Below, piece after piece: positions 32,022 through 38,814 of a stretch of DNA of 46,634 bases. Source of the stretch: Herpetosiphon geysericola. GTDB lineage: Bacteria > Chloroflexota > Chloroflexia > Chloroflexales > Herpetosiphonaceae. The notes under the pieces are model-generated. The model was not told the DNA's origin. It did not search any database and worked only from the letters and a program-made list of their open reading frames with translations. Location of the stretch: contig NZ_LGKP01000014.1 of assembly GCF_001306135.1 (NCBI RefSeq), forward strand, positions 1 to 46,634. The letters run 5' to 3'. How positions within the stretch are numbered: position 1 is the stretch's first letter; each line of letters starts with the position of its first letter. The translations under genes and the position numbers were made by a program.

Positions 32022-32468
32022 CTATACTTTGATAAGCTTGCGCTTGCCAAAAATCAATCGTTCAGGAATGTATGCGGAAATGATGCCCACGACCAAGCCT
32101 ACCAGCCACGAAATTGCAACGCCGCTGCTACCTGGCATGATTGCATTGAAGAGCGGCGTGAGCAGCCACTCGCGCAGCTGGAGCGCGGTCATAATCGCAT
32201 CAGGGGCTAGAGCTATAAGATAGCCGATCGTTGTGACATCGCTGGTCAAAATCTGCGCAGCGGTCAGGCCAATGGCAATAATGAAGCCAATAAGCACGGC
32301 GTAGATGATGGAAACATCGGGCCGCGCAATATCGCGCACATCAATCACGCAGGCCACCGTGGTTGCAATACTGATGATAAAGGCCACGCCAGAGAGAATT
32401 GCCGCGCCAATGGGCCGCGCTTCGTCCAGCGTTTTTCTTCCGAGGAGGGTTTGGGATCGTGTTGTCAC
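32022..32468 (-). CDS. Four-span membrane protein
   Basis: A 148-residue protein with about four membrane segments: IGAAILSGVAFIISIATTVACVI, VSIIYAVLIGFIIAIGLTAA, a weaker one around IGYLIALAPDAIM, and VAISWLVGLVVGIISAY. The ends are basic. It is followed 17 bases later by the FtsK/HerA-like gene, so the two may form one envelope complex. I do not recognise a family. Partners for the ATPase that dock it to the membrane or form a channel would look like this, but that is inference from adjacency. Confidence 0.65.
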   Translation of the reverse strand: MTTRSQTLLGRKTLDEARPIGAAILSGVAFIISIATTVACVIDVRDIARPDVSIIYAVLIGFIIAIGLTAAQILTSDVTTIGYLIALAPDAIMTALQLREWLLTPLFNAIMPGSSGVAISWLVGLVVGIISAYIPERLIFGKRKLIKV

Positions 32469-32604
32469 AGATACCTACCTTTGGACGTAGCAGCCATGGT
32501 AGAATACCCGTAGCTGCCGGATGGTTGTTAGAGATTGGCAGTTCATGCGGCGGATGTTTCCAGCATCGCGCCGCGTTTTGCTGCCTACGAGTATAACACA
32601 ACGG

Positions 32605-32973
32605 TCAAACGCTCATACCAAAATCTAAGTCGTCGTCTTCATCCTCGAAATCATCAGTAAAAACCGCTGGAAAACTGGTTTTTTCTTCTGGTTCAAAGGT
32701 CATACGGTTGTCTGCCTGTTGTGTGACTACCGTATGTTGTATGTCTGCCAACGGTATGCCACCGTTGATAATTCGCTGTAAATGGTTGGCGATCTGCGGT
32801 TCGAGGTCTGTGCTCGATAGGGCGCGATAGGCATCAGCACGAAACTGGCTAATATCGCGACCAACGGCGTGCAGACCAATGATGAGCAGTGCAAGCGTCG
32901 CGCTGGTGTCGTTGCCAGCGCGACCCAGTGCATCGCCAAGCGCATCGCTCAACTTGGCGCTTAGTCGTTTCAT
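32605..32973 (-). CDS. Probable ParR-like partner of the ParM actin, 122 aa
   Basis: The gene overlaps the end of the ParM-type gene (ATGA), the order and coupling seen in parMR operons. The N-terminal part is helical (KLSDALGDALGRAGNDTSATLALLIIGLHAVGRD), and the C-terminus is a long acidic, disordered tail (FEPEEKTSFPAVFTDDFEDEDDDLD). In ParR of plasmid R1 the C-terminal tail binds the ParM filament end. A clear ribbon-helix-helix motif is not obvious, so the assignment rests on position and charge plan. The likely DNA target is the 11-bp array at 29535-29589. Confidence 0.55.
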   Translation of the reverse strand: MKRLSAKLSDALGDALGRAGNDTSATLALLIIGLHAVGRDISQFRADAYRALSSTDLEPQIANHLQRIINGGIPLADIQHTVVTQQADNRMTFEPEEKTSFPAVFTDDFEDEDDDLDFGMSV

Positions 32974-33962
32974 TGGCCGCCCTTATTGATGCTATAGCGA
33001 GCCAAGCGAGCGAACCCCGTAGCAACCGACAATTGCGGATTCGGCACCACGATTGCTTGGCGATATTTATCGACGATGGGCTGAGCCAATGATTCCATTT
33101 CAGCGCCACCACCGCCAATCAAGACCTTTTCAATCGCGCCACCACCACGCAGCAATTCCGTTAGCTTTGCCACAATCTTCATGCCTGCATCGGCCAAGAC
33201 CAATTCTGCCTTTGGCGGCAGCGGCAGGAATTCACCGCTGACCAACAGGCCTTTGTTGCGCACTGCCTGATCGATTTGAAACAAGGTTAAGTCCATTTCA
33301 TAGCTGGCAAATAGCAGCTGGCCAATGCGAGCGAGCACCGTTGACGTGCCCAAGTCAAGACTGAAGCTCATGGCTGGCTCTGGACGCAAGTTGTTCACCA
33401 CAACGGCATTGACCGTGTAGTGGCCAATATCAACAATCAGCACGCGGCTCTTAGCTAATTCAGGCCGGACTCGCGCTCCACGTGCGTCCAGCACTTGCGA
33501 GTAGAGCACGCCCAACGGTTCCGAGACGATGCGAATCTTTGACCCGCTGAAGGTGTGGGCCGCTGCGATGCGCAGCAGCTCGCCCAAGCGCGTGGCCGTA
33601 TCCAGTTCATCAGCCCAGCTGGCAGGCAGGCCGCTAACCGCAACGCTTGGCTCGCGTGGCACCTCCAGCCATTCCAAGCCAGCCCGAACGAGTGCCGGAA
33701 TGAAATAATCATCCTTCAGCCGAGCCTTGTTGATCTCGCTGCGGGGTGAACCGATCAGCGCATCCTCGCCAACCCAAAAGCTTTCATCTTTGATTTGAAT
33801 GGTTTGAATTTGTTCAAGCGCGCCAGGCACTTGGCGTTGCGCCTTCGCCACGATGCTTGGAAACACAATCGATTTTTCGTCACCTGCTCCATTGTTGACA
33901 ACAATCTTCGTATTGCCAAATCCGGGATTGATGCCAATTGCCAACATTGCTGTATTCGTCAT
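32970..33962 (-). CDS. parM: ParM/StbA-family actin-like ATPase (PRTRC protein D-like)
   Basis: A 330-residue actin-like protein. The phosphate-1 loop is GINPGFGNTKI (10-20), phosphate-2 is VDIGHYTVNA (Asp178), and the adenosine motif is LIGGGGAEM (about 281-289). This is the layout of ParM/StbA and archaeal-type plasmid actins, which push sister plasmids apart by polymerising. PRTRC clusters can include a StbA-like protein D, and this is the only candidate here. ATG 33962 lies ten bases after AAAGGA. A copy of the 21-bp palindrome lies 27 bases upstream. The downstream gene, overlapping by four bases, is the probable ParR. Confidence 0.88.
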   Translation of the reverse strand: MTNTAMLAIGINPGFGNTKIVVNNGAGDEKSIVFPSIVAKAQRQVPGALEQIQTIQIKDESFWVGEDALIGSPRSEINKARLKDDYFIPALVRAGLEWLEVPREPSVAVSGLPASWADELDTATRLGELLRIAAAHTFSGSKIRIVSEPLGVLYSQVLDARGARVRPELAKSRVLIVDIGHYTVNAVVVNNLRPEPAMSFSLDLGTSTVLARIGQLLFASYEMDLTLFQIDQAVRNKGLLVSGEFLPLPPKAELVLADAGMKIVAKLTELLRGGGAIEKVLIGGGGAEMESLAQPIVDKYRQAIVVPNPQLSVATGFARLARYSINKGGQ

Positions 33963-33988
33963 TGTGTGTCATTCCTTTATTCAGTAGG

Positions 33989-34009
33989 CACTTGGGAAAT
34001 TCCCAAGTG
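33989..34009. repeat. 21-bp palindrome, copy 5 of 6
   Basis: Perfect copy with A at the centre on the + strand. It lies between the stop of 34020-34361 (10 bases away) and the parM start (27 bases away), the only copy clearly in a promoter-proximal position. Confidence 0.85.
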
Positions 34010-34019
34010 CTCGATAATT

Positions 34020-34361
34020 CTATGCGCTCCGCTTGCGTTTGCGGGCTTCTTGGCGCAGCGCTTGGCCCACAGCCTTCAGCTCGCTATTGCTCGTCACGAA
34101 CGTGCGATCCCCCGCCGTGATCGCGATGATGTGTTCATCGCCGCGCTTTTTATAGCTGCTGGCCGTCTGTAACGGCTCAGGAGCGATTGAAACCTCTATA
34201 ACCGTCGCTTCGACCATTGCAGCCTGTTCAGCGGTCACATACTGCCGCCAATCAAGCGCAGGATACCCTGCCAGTTGATTATCTAGAATGCAGCGCGCTG
34301 ATCGCCAATCTTCTGCCTGCGCTGCCAATTGAAAATTTATTGCCCACAGTGCCGTTTTCAT
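34020..34361 (-). CDS. Hypothetical protein, 113 aa
   Basis: On the minus strand, ATG at 34361 overlaps the stop of the upstream gene (ATGA). The product has a helical N-terminal part (MKTALWAINFQLAAQAEDWRS), a middle strand pair (AAMVEATVIEVSIAP) and a basic end (QALRQEARKRKRSA). It lies in the DnaB-to-ParM interval with two other small genes, all overlapping. It is not recognised. Confidence 0.6.
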   Translation of the reverse strand: MKTALWAINFQLAAQAEDWRSARCILDNQLAGYPALDWRQYVTAEQAAMVEATVIEVSIAPEPLQTASSYKKRGDEHIIAITAGDRTFVTSNSELKAVGQALRQEARKRKRSA

Positions 34362-34711
34362 AGCACAGTCTCTGGGTTGCGCGGAGCATAGCGAGCCATC
34401 ATTGCAGCATAATCTGCCGTGCGTTTGTAGGCATCCCATGCAGCGAGTGCATCGTCAACAGTTTTGAAACGATGGGTTTTCAGAAACTGCTTGGTACGAT
34501 TGCTTGGCTGTGGCTCGTAGTCAAAGATTTTGGTCGAACGGTTGTAACACACACGCTCGCCGCGTCGAATTGCCCACAAGGTTGTGCCATCTTGCTGGCC
34601 ACAGGGTTCAAGTGTGATCCGCGTTGGACTAAGCTCGACTTGATACAGGATATAGCCAAGCACTTCTAATTGATCAACCGTGGTAACCGATTCTTTTGCT
34701 TTGCGGGTCAT
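34358..34711 (-). CDS. Hypothetical protein, 117 aa
   Basis: On the minus strand, ATG at 34711 follows GGAGGTGCAGGC and overlaps the upstream gene by four bases. It is a mixed alpha/beta protein (VTTVDQLEVLGYILYQVELSPTRI, TLWAIRRGERVCYNR) with a helical C-terminal half ending TADYAAMMARYAPRNP. Residues near 75-95 (KTVDDALAAWDAYK) resemble small replication-associated helices, but no family is recognised. Confidence 0.6.
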   Translation of the reverse strand: MTRKAKESVTTVDQLEVLGYILYQVELSPTRITLEPCGQQDGTTLWAIRRGERVCYNRSTKIFDYEPQPSNRTKQFLKTHRFKTVDDALAAWDAYKRTADYAAMMARYAPRNPETVL

Positions 34712-35055
34712 GCCTGCACCTCCATCGCGTGAGGCAGTGGCAACCAAAGCGCATGCGCTTCGAAGGCATAGCGCTCTTCGTATTTATCGCCAAGCAGATA
34801 ATAGTATTGGCGATCCACCGAGGTCATGCAGGGCTGCCATTGTTGATCGTGCCAAACCAGCATGATTTCTTGCGATTCGGGCATATCATCGCTGAACGTG
34901 CGCGGCATTGGCCAACCCCAAACAGGCTTGGGCGCTGCGTCCAGCATCTTGCTCGATGTTGGAATGGGTTCAAGCGCTGGAGCTGGGGCGAGACGATCCA
35001 ACGCATTCAACCAATCAGCGGCTTGCCATTCATCACTCGTAAAGAATTCGCTCAT
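34708..35055 (-). CDS. Hypothetical protein, 115 aa
   Basis: On the minus strand, ATG at 35055 is behind CGGAGGG, one base after the DnaB stop. The protein is Trp/Pro-rich with an acidic start (SEFFTSDEWQAADWLNALD) and a strand-rich end (EIMLVWHDQQWQPCMTSVDRQYYYLLGDKYEERYAF). Direct adjacency to DnaB suggests a replication accessory or helicase loader, but the length is short for a loader and no motif is seen. Confidence 0.6.
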   Translation of the reverse strand: MSEFFTSDEWQAADWLNALDRLAPAPALEPIPTSSKMLDAAPKPVWGWPMPRTFSDDMPESQEIMLVWHDQQWQPCMTSVDRQYYYLLGDKYEERYAFEAHALWLPLPHAMEVQA

Positions 35056-35056
35056 G

Positions 35057-36400
35057 CTAGTAGCCCTCCGCTTCGCGATAGGTGTCCAAATTAGCAAACC
35101 GCGTTGTTGAACGAAAGAAGCGCAGCGGCACAATGCCTGTTGGCCCATTGCGATGCTTCGAGATATGTACCTCTGCAATCCCTTTTTTATCGGTATCAGG
35201 GTTGTAAAGCTCTTCCCGATAAATGAACATCACAATGTCGGCATCCTGTTCCAAACTGCCGGATTCTCGCAAATCCGAGAGCATCGGCACATTGGAGCTG
35301 CGGCTCTCAACTGCCCGCGAAAGCTGCGAGAGCGCGATTACTGGCACGTTCAAATCGCGAGCAAGGGCTTTCAAGCCGCGACTAATGTCGCTCACTTCTT
35401 GCTGGCGATTCTCGCCACGGCGGCCTGTTGCACCACCCTGCATAAGCTGCAAATAATCGATAATCACAAGGTCTAAGCCTTGCTCGGCTTGCAGCTGCAT
35501 ACAGCGTGAGCGAATGTGGGCCACGGTGCAGGCTGGCGTATCGTTGATGTAAATGGGCAGGGTTGACATGCGCCCAAGCGCCTCTGTCAACAGTTGCAAA
35601 TCGCGATCGTTGATTTCGCCCAAGCGCACCTTTTGCATATCGATGCCCGTTTCGGTTGCCAGCATCCGTTGCATCAGTTGTTCGCGGCTCATTTCAAGAC
35701 TGAATACCGCAACCGTGGCTTCTGATTCCTTCGCAGAGTTGTAGGCGATATTCAACGCCAAACTGGTTTTACCCGTTGCAGGCCGCGCCGCAAGGATAAT
35801 GAAATCGGAATTCTGAAAGCCGCCGGTTAGGTTATCGAGATCGTGGTAGCCGCTTGGCACACCGCTTACTTTGCGATCCCCTTCCATCTGATGCTCCAGT
35901 TGTGTGTAGATCAATTCGGTCATCGTTGCCATACTGGTGAATGCTTGCTGCGATGCAGATCGGCCAAGCGCTTCGAGCTTGTCGGTCATAGCCAAGTATT
36001 TGGCTTCGCGAGTCAACTCGTTGTCATTCGCGATTCTGGCAAGCTCTGCGCTGTTTTTGAGCGCTCGCCGCGTCCAGGCCATATCGGCAACTGAAACCGC
36101 ATAGCTTTCGACCTCAGTCGCCGTCGGTGGCACCATCGTGAGATGGCTCAGGTAACTAAACCCGCCAACCGATTCGTGATTCCCCTGGCGTTGCAGCTCG
36201 GTGTACACCGTCGCAGCGTTGGGGCGAACCCGCCGATCAAAGACCGCGCGAATCGCGCGATAAATCATGGCGTGCTTTTCGAAGTAGAAATCATCAGCAT
36301 CAACCAAAATGTTGTTAACCAACACGGTGACATCAGGATCAAGGAGAATTGCCCCAAGCGTGAACTGTTCGGCATATTCATCGTAGTTTTGCGTTGTCAT
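35057..36400 (-). CDS. dnaB: Replicative DNA helicase, DnaB family
   Basis: A 447-residue hexameric helicase. The N-terminal domain is helical (EYAEQFTLGAILLDPD ... AIRAVFDRRV), the linker follows, and the RecA-like domain has Walker A ARPATGKT (205-212), Walker B VIIDYLQLM, and the later QLSRAVESR and DLRESGSLEQDADIVMF motifs. All DnaB hallmarks are present at full length. It overlaps the replication initiator gene by one base and is followed by small genes. A phage-encoded DnaB makes replication independent of host helicase supply. Confidence 0.95.
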   Translation of the reverse strand: MTTQNYDEYAEQFTLGAILLDPDVTVLVNNILVDADDFYFEKHAMIYRAIRAVFDRRVRPNAATVYTELQRQGNHESVGGFSYLSHLTMVPPTATEVESYAVSVADMAWTRRALKNSAELARIANDNELTREAKYLAMTDKLEALGRSASQQAFTSMATMTELIYTQLEHQMEGDRKVSGVPSGYHDLDNLTGGFQNSDFIILAARPATGKTSLALNIAYNSAKESEATVAVFSLEMSREQLMQRMLATETGIDMQKVRLGEINDRDLQLLTEALGRMSTLPIYINDTPACTVAHIRSRCMQLQAEQGLDLVIIDYLQLMQGGATGRRGENRQQEVSDISRGLKALARDLNVPVIALSQLSRAVESRSSNVPMLSDLRESGSLEQDADIVMFIYREELYNPDTDKKGIAEVHISKHRNGPTGIVPLRFFRSTTRFANLDTYREAEGY

Positions 36401-37431
36401 TAGCGGCCCTCATTTCGCTTCGTCCATGCCTTCAGATCGTCCATATATTGGCTTAGCGCTTGGCTACGGTCATACCGGCCAAGGTCTTGCCAATCAGCGC
36501 GGGCGATAGAAGGATGTTCTGGCTTAGGGTCGCTAGCAACAATTGGGGCAGGTTCAGGATTGGCTGCCTGATCAACCAGCCAGCTGCGCAAGTTTTTTGC
36601 AAGTTGATTGGGCTTGTAATGGGCAGGCATTGTGGAATTTTTCACAAGCGCCCATTCTGCTTGGATTATTTCGACTGGAATAATTGACAGTTCAGCTAAT
36701 ACCTTGTCGCTCCGAACACCGCACTCTTTCAGTAATCGGTAACTTGGATTTTTTGACAACACATCCACGCCATGCATGTCAGTTGCGTGCTTGGGTTCTG
36801 AATTTTCAGAATCAACGCTCTCATGCATGGATGAATGATTAATTTCATTATTAGTAATCTCTGTACTTAACGAAGTCTCTGTACTATTAGTAATCTCTGT
36901 ACATGTGTTCCACTCTGGCGTACCATGGTATCTTCCACTCTGGCGTACCATGGTATCTTCCACTAAAGTGGGGGATACCTCAGAACCACCTGTTGGCATC
37001 TCATTTATACGCTTAATCCCTTCTGGAATTGGCTCTAAAAACATTCGGTTAGGGAGTAGGTTTCCTCGATCTGTTAGAACATTGCGAAATTCGCGTTTCA
37101 ATAGTTTTTCGCTCACTAGATAGTCGGTCGCCTCTTTAGCCTGACGTTTAGTGATGCCTAGCCGATCTGAGAGTTGATCGTAGCTCCGCTGGAGCATGTC
37201 TCCCTTGAATTTCGAACGCCAACCAACAAATTTTCCGGTTTCTTCATCGCGTTGTTCTTGAGGTCGATACCAGTAGATCACATCAGACAAGATAATGATC
37301 GCCACTAAATTAGGCTTACCGTTTTCATACTGAATGTGATGAAACCAAGTTAAGGGGATAATATTTCCGTGAAAGGCAATTTCGTTAATTGCCATAACCA
37401 CGGGAGTAGGGGAATAATCAGGACGTGACAT
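36400..37431 (-). CDS. Replication initiator with internal iterons
   Basis: A 343-residue protein on the minus strand. ATG 37431 lies after GAGGTGC; the longer reading to 37596 has no ribosome site. The N-terminal half has a winged-helix (DQLSDRLGITKRQAKEATDYLVSEKLLKREF), like phage O/DnaD-type initiators, with an aromatic stretch before it (LTWFHHIQYE). A Ser/Thr/Glu/Asn linker follows (about 190-250), encoded by three 18-bp and two 25-bp repeats (36850-36964). The C-terminal ~100 residues contain a helical LLKECGVRSDKVLAELS stretch. As in lambda O, the origin probably lies inside the gene. Confidence 0.75.
   Translation of the reverse strand: MSRPDYSPTPVVMAINEIAFHGNIIPLTWFHHIQYENGKPNLVAIIILSDVIYWYRPQEQRDEETGKFVGWRSKFKGDMLQRSYDQLSDRLGITKRQAKEATDYLVSEKLLKREFRNVLTDRGNLLPNRMFLEPIPEGIKRINEMPTGGSEVSPTLVEDTMVRQSGRYHGTPEWNTCTEITNSTETSLSTEITNNEINHSSMHESVDSENSEPKHATDMHGVDVLSKNPSYRLLKECGVRSDKVLAELSIIPVEIIQAEWALVKNSTMPAHYKPNQLAKNLRSWLVDQAANPEPAPIVASDPKPEHPSIARADWQDLGRYDRSQALSQYMDDLKAWTKRNEGR
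36850..36964. repeat. Iterons inside the initiator gene, candidate replication origin
   Basis: TCTCTGTAC recurs at exactly 18-base spacing (36858, 36876, 36894); the first and third are embedded in a 17-base identity, ATTAGTAATCTCTGTAC. Directly next is a 25-bp unit repeated exactly twice (36908-36932, 36933-36957) with a partial third (36958-36964) and containing TACCATGGTA. AT-rich DNA lies at 36833-36857. This is the layout of a lambda-O-like origin. Confidence 0.7.
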
Positions 37432-37683
37432 ATATAGCACCTCAGAGCCGCCGCCAGCGCTGGCAACGACTAACAAAATCAAACCATTCAAGCATCGCAG
37501 ATTCGACCTGCAACGGTGCGTGCTCTGTGTCACGGCTGTGCGGCTTAACCCCGCACGGCACACGCACGAACGACGCATTGACATAATTTGTTGCAAAATG
37601 AAATATTGAGGTGCGTGGGGTAGCTAGAGAGGGGTAACACATACAGGCCATAGGATTGACTGTCAGTGCTGTCAGTTTGCCAC

Positions 37684-37711
37684 TTGAAAGTCAGGCTAAG
37701 TATGCTACACT
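37684..37711 (+). promoter_or_regulatory. Sigma70-like promoter for the 37.7-kb RNA
   Basis: TTGAAA at 37684-37689, a 16-base spacer and TACACT at 37706-37711. No coding frame follows before the terminator at 37820-37856. Confidence 0.55.
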
Positions 37712-37717
37712 TTTTGT

Positions 37718-37856
37718 ACACCACGCATCTCATTGAACCCTATCAATAGTCGGGCTTTATATATGGTTGTGTTGGTGATTCTCCGAGCAAATCCCAATAA
37801 CAATTGCTCAAGGTCTTATGCCGATCTGTTTGCCGCAGGTCGGCTTCCCTTTTTAA
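37718..37856 (+). ncRNA. Candidate small RNA of about 140 nt
   Basis: It starts after the promoter at 37684-37711 and ends in an intrinsic terminator: GCCGATCTG/CAGGTCGGC, a 9-bp stem (one G-T), followed by TTCCCTTTTT. An inner GAGCAA/TTGCTC hairpin lies at about 37787-37810. No ribosome site or open frame of note is present. It runs away from the initiator gene toward the regulator at 37867, so it would be antisense to any read-through from that gene. The function is unknown. Confidence 0.45.
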
Positions 37857-37866
37857 GAATCACCGT

Positions 37867-38118
37867 TTAGGCCTCCTTGGGTTGCAAAATCGTGGTACGA
37901 CCTGAACGCTCGATGTTGATGCGATTCAGCCCACGCAGTTTGCTTACATGGCGACTCACAGTCGCTTTGCTTAGTCCTGTCGTCCTGACGATGAGCGCCT
38001 GGGTTACAGGCGTGCCAGCGCGATAAAGTGAAACGATGGATCGATATACCACGTTGGTGGATACCTCTGGGGTTGGCACAACCCCTGTGATTTCGTCAGA
38101 TGTATGCTTGTTCTTCAT
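37867..38118 (-). CDS. Winged-helix transcription regulator, 83 aa
   Basis: On the minus strand, ATG at 38118 has GAGAGA upstream. The core is a helix-turn-helix of the winged type: YRSIVSLYRAGTPVTQALIVRTTGLSKATVSRHVSKLRG, then a wing (INIERSGRTTILQP). The basic start precedes a Pro/Thr linker. A 10-bp inverted repeat (38132-38141 with 38152-38161) lies 14 bases from the start codon and overlaps a plus-strand promoter, a likely operator for autoregulation. It may be the lysogeny repressor or an early switch protein. Its small size suits a Cro-like role. Confidence 0.7.
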   Translation of the reverse strand: MKNKHTSDEITGVVPTPEVSTNVVYRSIVSLYRAGTPVTQALIVRTTGLSKATVSRHVSKLRGLNRINIERSGRTTILQPKEA

Positions 38119-38131
38119 TGATCTCTCGCTC

Positions 38132-38168
38132 GTTGATTGTTGCAAGGGTGAAACAATCAACGTATAAT
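38132..38168 (+). promoter_or_regulatory. Plus-strand promoter overlapped by a 10-bp inverted-repeat operator
   Basis: TTGCAA at 38140-38145, a 17-base spacer and a perfect TATAAT at 38163-38168. GTTGATTGTT (38132-38141) and AACAATCAAC (38152-38161) form a perfect 10-bp inverted repeat that would cover the -35 and spacer. The regulator gene starting at 38118 diverges from it, so its product is the natural candidate ligand. Confidence 0.7.
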
Positions 38169-38174
38169 GCAAGA

Positions 38175-38285
38175 GTAGAATGCCCTATTGGTTAGCATTC
38201 TGCGCTTCCCAATTTATTGGGTAAGTTCGGTTGGGGTGTGCGTGTGTCCGGCAAAGATAACAGCGCACACCCTCCCCTCTTGCTG
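38175..38285 (+). ncRNA. Candidate structured RNA with an antisense loop
   Basis: The transcript expected from the TATAAT promoter folds into three hairpins: AGAATGC/GCATTCT (38177-38201), CCCAAT/ATTGGG (38208-38221) and a 9-bp GGGTGTGCG/CGCACACCC stem (38234-38272). The 21-base loop of the third holds GTGTCCGGCAAA, perfectly complementary to TTTGCCGGACAC at 38762-38773 in the leader of the rightward early operon. No coding frame is present. A stronger terminator lies further on at 38421-38463. Confidence 0.55.
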
Positions 38286-38420
38286 AATTATAGCTTTACA
38301 ATGCTTTAGTATCAATACCTTAGCCCATCTGTGCTACATATATACAAACTATAATGCAGCATTGATTTAAACTAATTAATAAATCCTCTGATGATAGTGG
38401 CATGTCCTGGCATGCCAATT

Positions 38421-38463
38421 GCGCCACTAGCGGCTAGCTCCCGCTGGTGGCGCTTCGCTTTTT
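38421..38463 (+). terminator. Strong plus-strand terminator overlapping the 3' end of a minus gene
   Basis: GCGCCACTAGCGG pairs with CCGCTGGTGGCGC (one mismatch), followed by TTCGCTTTTT on the plus strand. It includes the stop codon of the minus-strand gene 38427-38642. Confidence 0.75.
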
Positions 38464-38642
38464 AAACTCAAAGACTGGATATAACGATTTAGCTCTGCCT
38501 TGGAAACCAACATGATAGTCTTTTGTTCTCCGACATGATCAGCCTTGATCACATTCTCTCTAATCAGTTGATACACGCGCGAGGGCGTTACCCCTAGCTT
38601 TCTGGCCGCATCCTGCACGGTTATGAAATCATCTAGTGCCAT
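38427..38642 (-). CDS. Excisionase/MerR-type helix-turn-helix protein, 71 aa
   Basis: On the minus strand, ATG at 38642 follows GGAGGTATAG. The product is a small HTH protein: FITVQDAARKLGVTPSRVYQLIREN, a turn and KTIMLVSKAELNRYIQ. This is the excisionase-family or HTH_17 pattern found in small phage switch proteins as well as excisionases. No integrase is present, so regulation is more likely. It lies directly under the leftward half of the symmetrical divergent promoter (38669-38740), which makes it a plausible repressor of both promoters. Confidence 0.72.
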   Translation of the reverse strand: MALDDFITVQDAARKLGVTPSRVYQLIRENVIKADHVGEQKTIMLVSKAELNRYIQSLSLKSEAPPAGASR

Positions 38643-38668
38643 CTATACCTCCACTTTATTGTGCCCCA

Positions 38669-38740
38669 AGAATAGCATCAATATCACACTTGTCAAGTGT
38701 AATATTACATACTTGACAAGTGTGATATTGATGCTATACT
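38669..38740. promoter_or_regulatory. Symmetrical divergent promoters within a 27-bp inverted repeat
   Basis: The arms 38672-38698 and 38711-38737 are perfect reverse complements. The rightward promoter is TTGACA (38713-38718), 16 bases, TATACT (38735-38740). The leftward is TTGACA (minus strand, 38691-38696), 16 bases, TATTCT (38669-38674). Each arm contains an ACTTG-N-CAAGT palindrome over its -35. The same regulator would thus bind both. The outer CACTTG/CAAGTG half-sites resemble those of the dispersed 21-bp palindromes. Confidence 0.85.
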
Positions 38741-38814
38741 GCAAATGTGATTAGGTCATCTTTTGCCGGACACGCCTAACACAAACCGAATTACCTAAAT
38801 AAATGGAGGCAGTT

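Larger units (their letters stand above)
37432..37866. other. Control gap upstream of the initiator gene
   Basis: No gene is seen here. A CTGTCAG direct repeat with 9-base periodicity lies at about 37658-37674. A plus-strand promoter and terminator (37684-37711, 37820-37856) frame a possible small RNA. A GTGCGG/CCGCAC hairpin is at about 37531-37551. The initiator's own promoter is not certain; CTGACA and TATGGC with a 17-base spacer on the minus strand is a weak candidate. Confidence 0.5.
38119..38426. other. Gap between the two regulator genes
   Basis: No gene is seen. It holds the inverted-repeat operator (38132-38161), a strong plus-strand promoter (38140-38168) and a structured RNA region with three hairpins (38177-38272). 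The AT-rich tract 38281-38395 is unremarkable, and a terminator begins at 38421. Confidence 0.6.

Noticed and set aside
38427-38642. True excisionase
   Set aside because: The fold fits, but with no integrase and a position under a divergent promoter, a regulator is the better reading.
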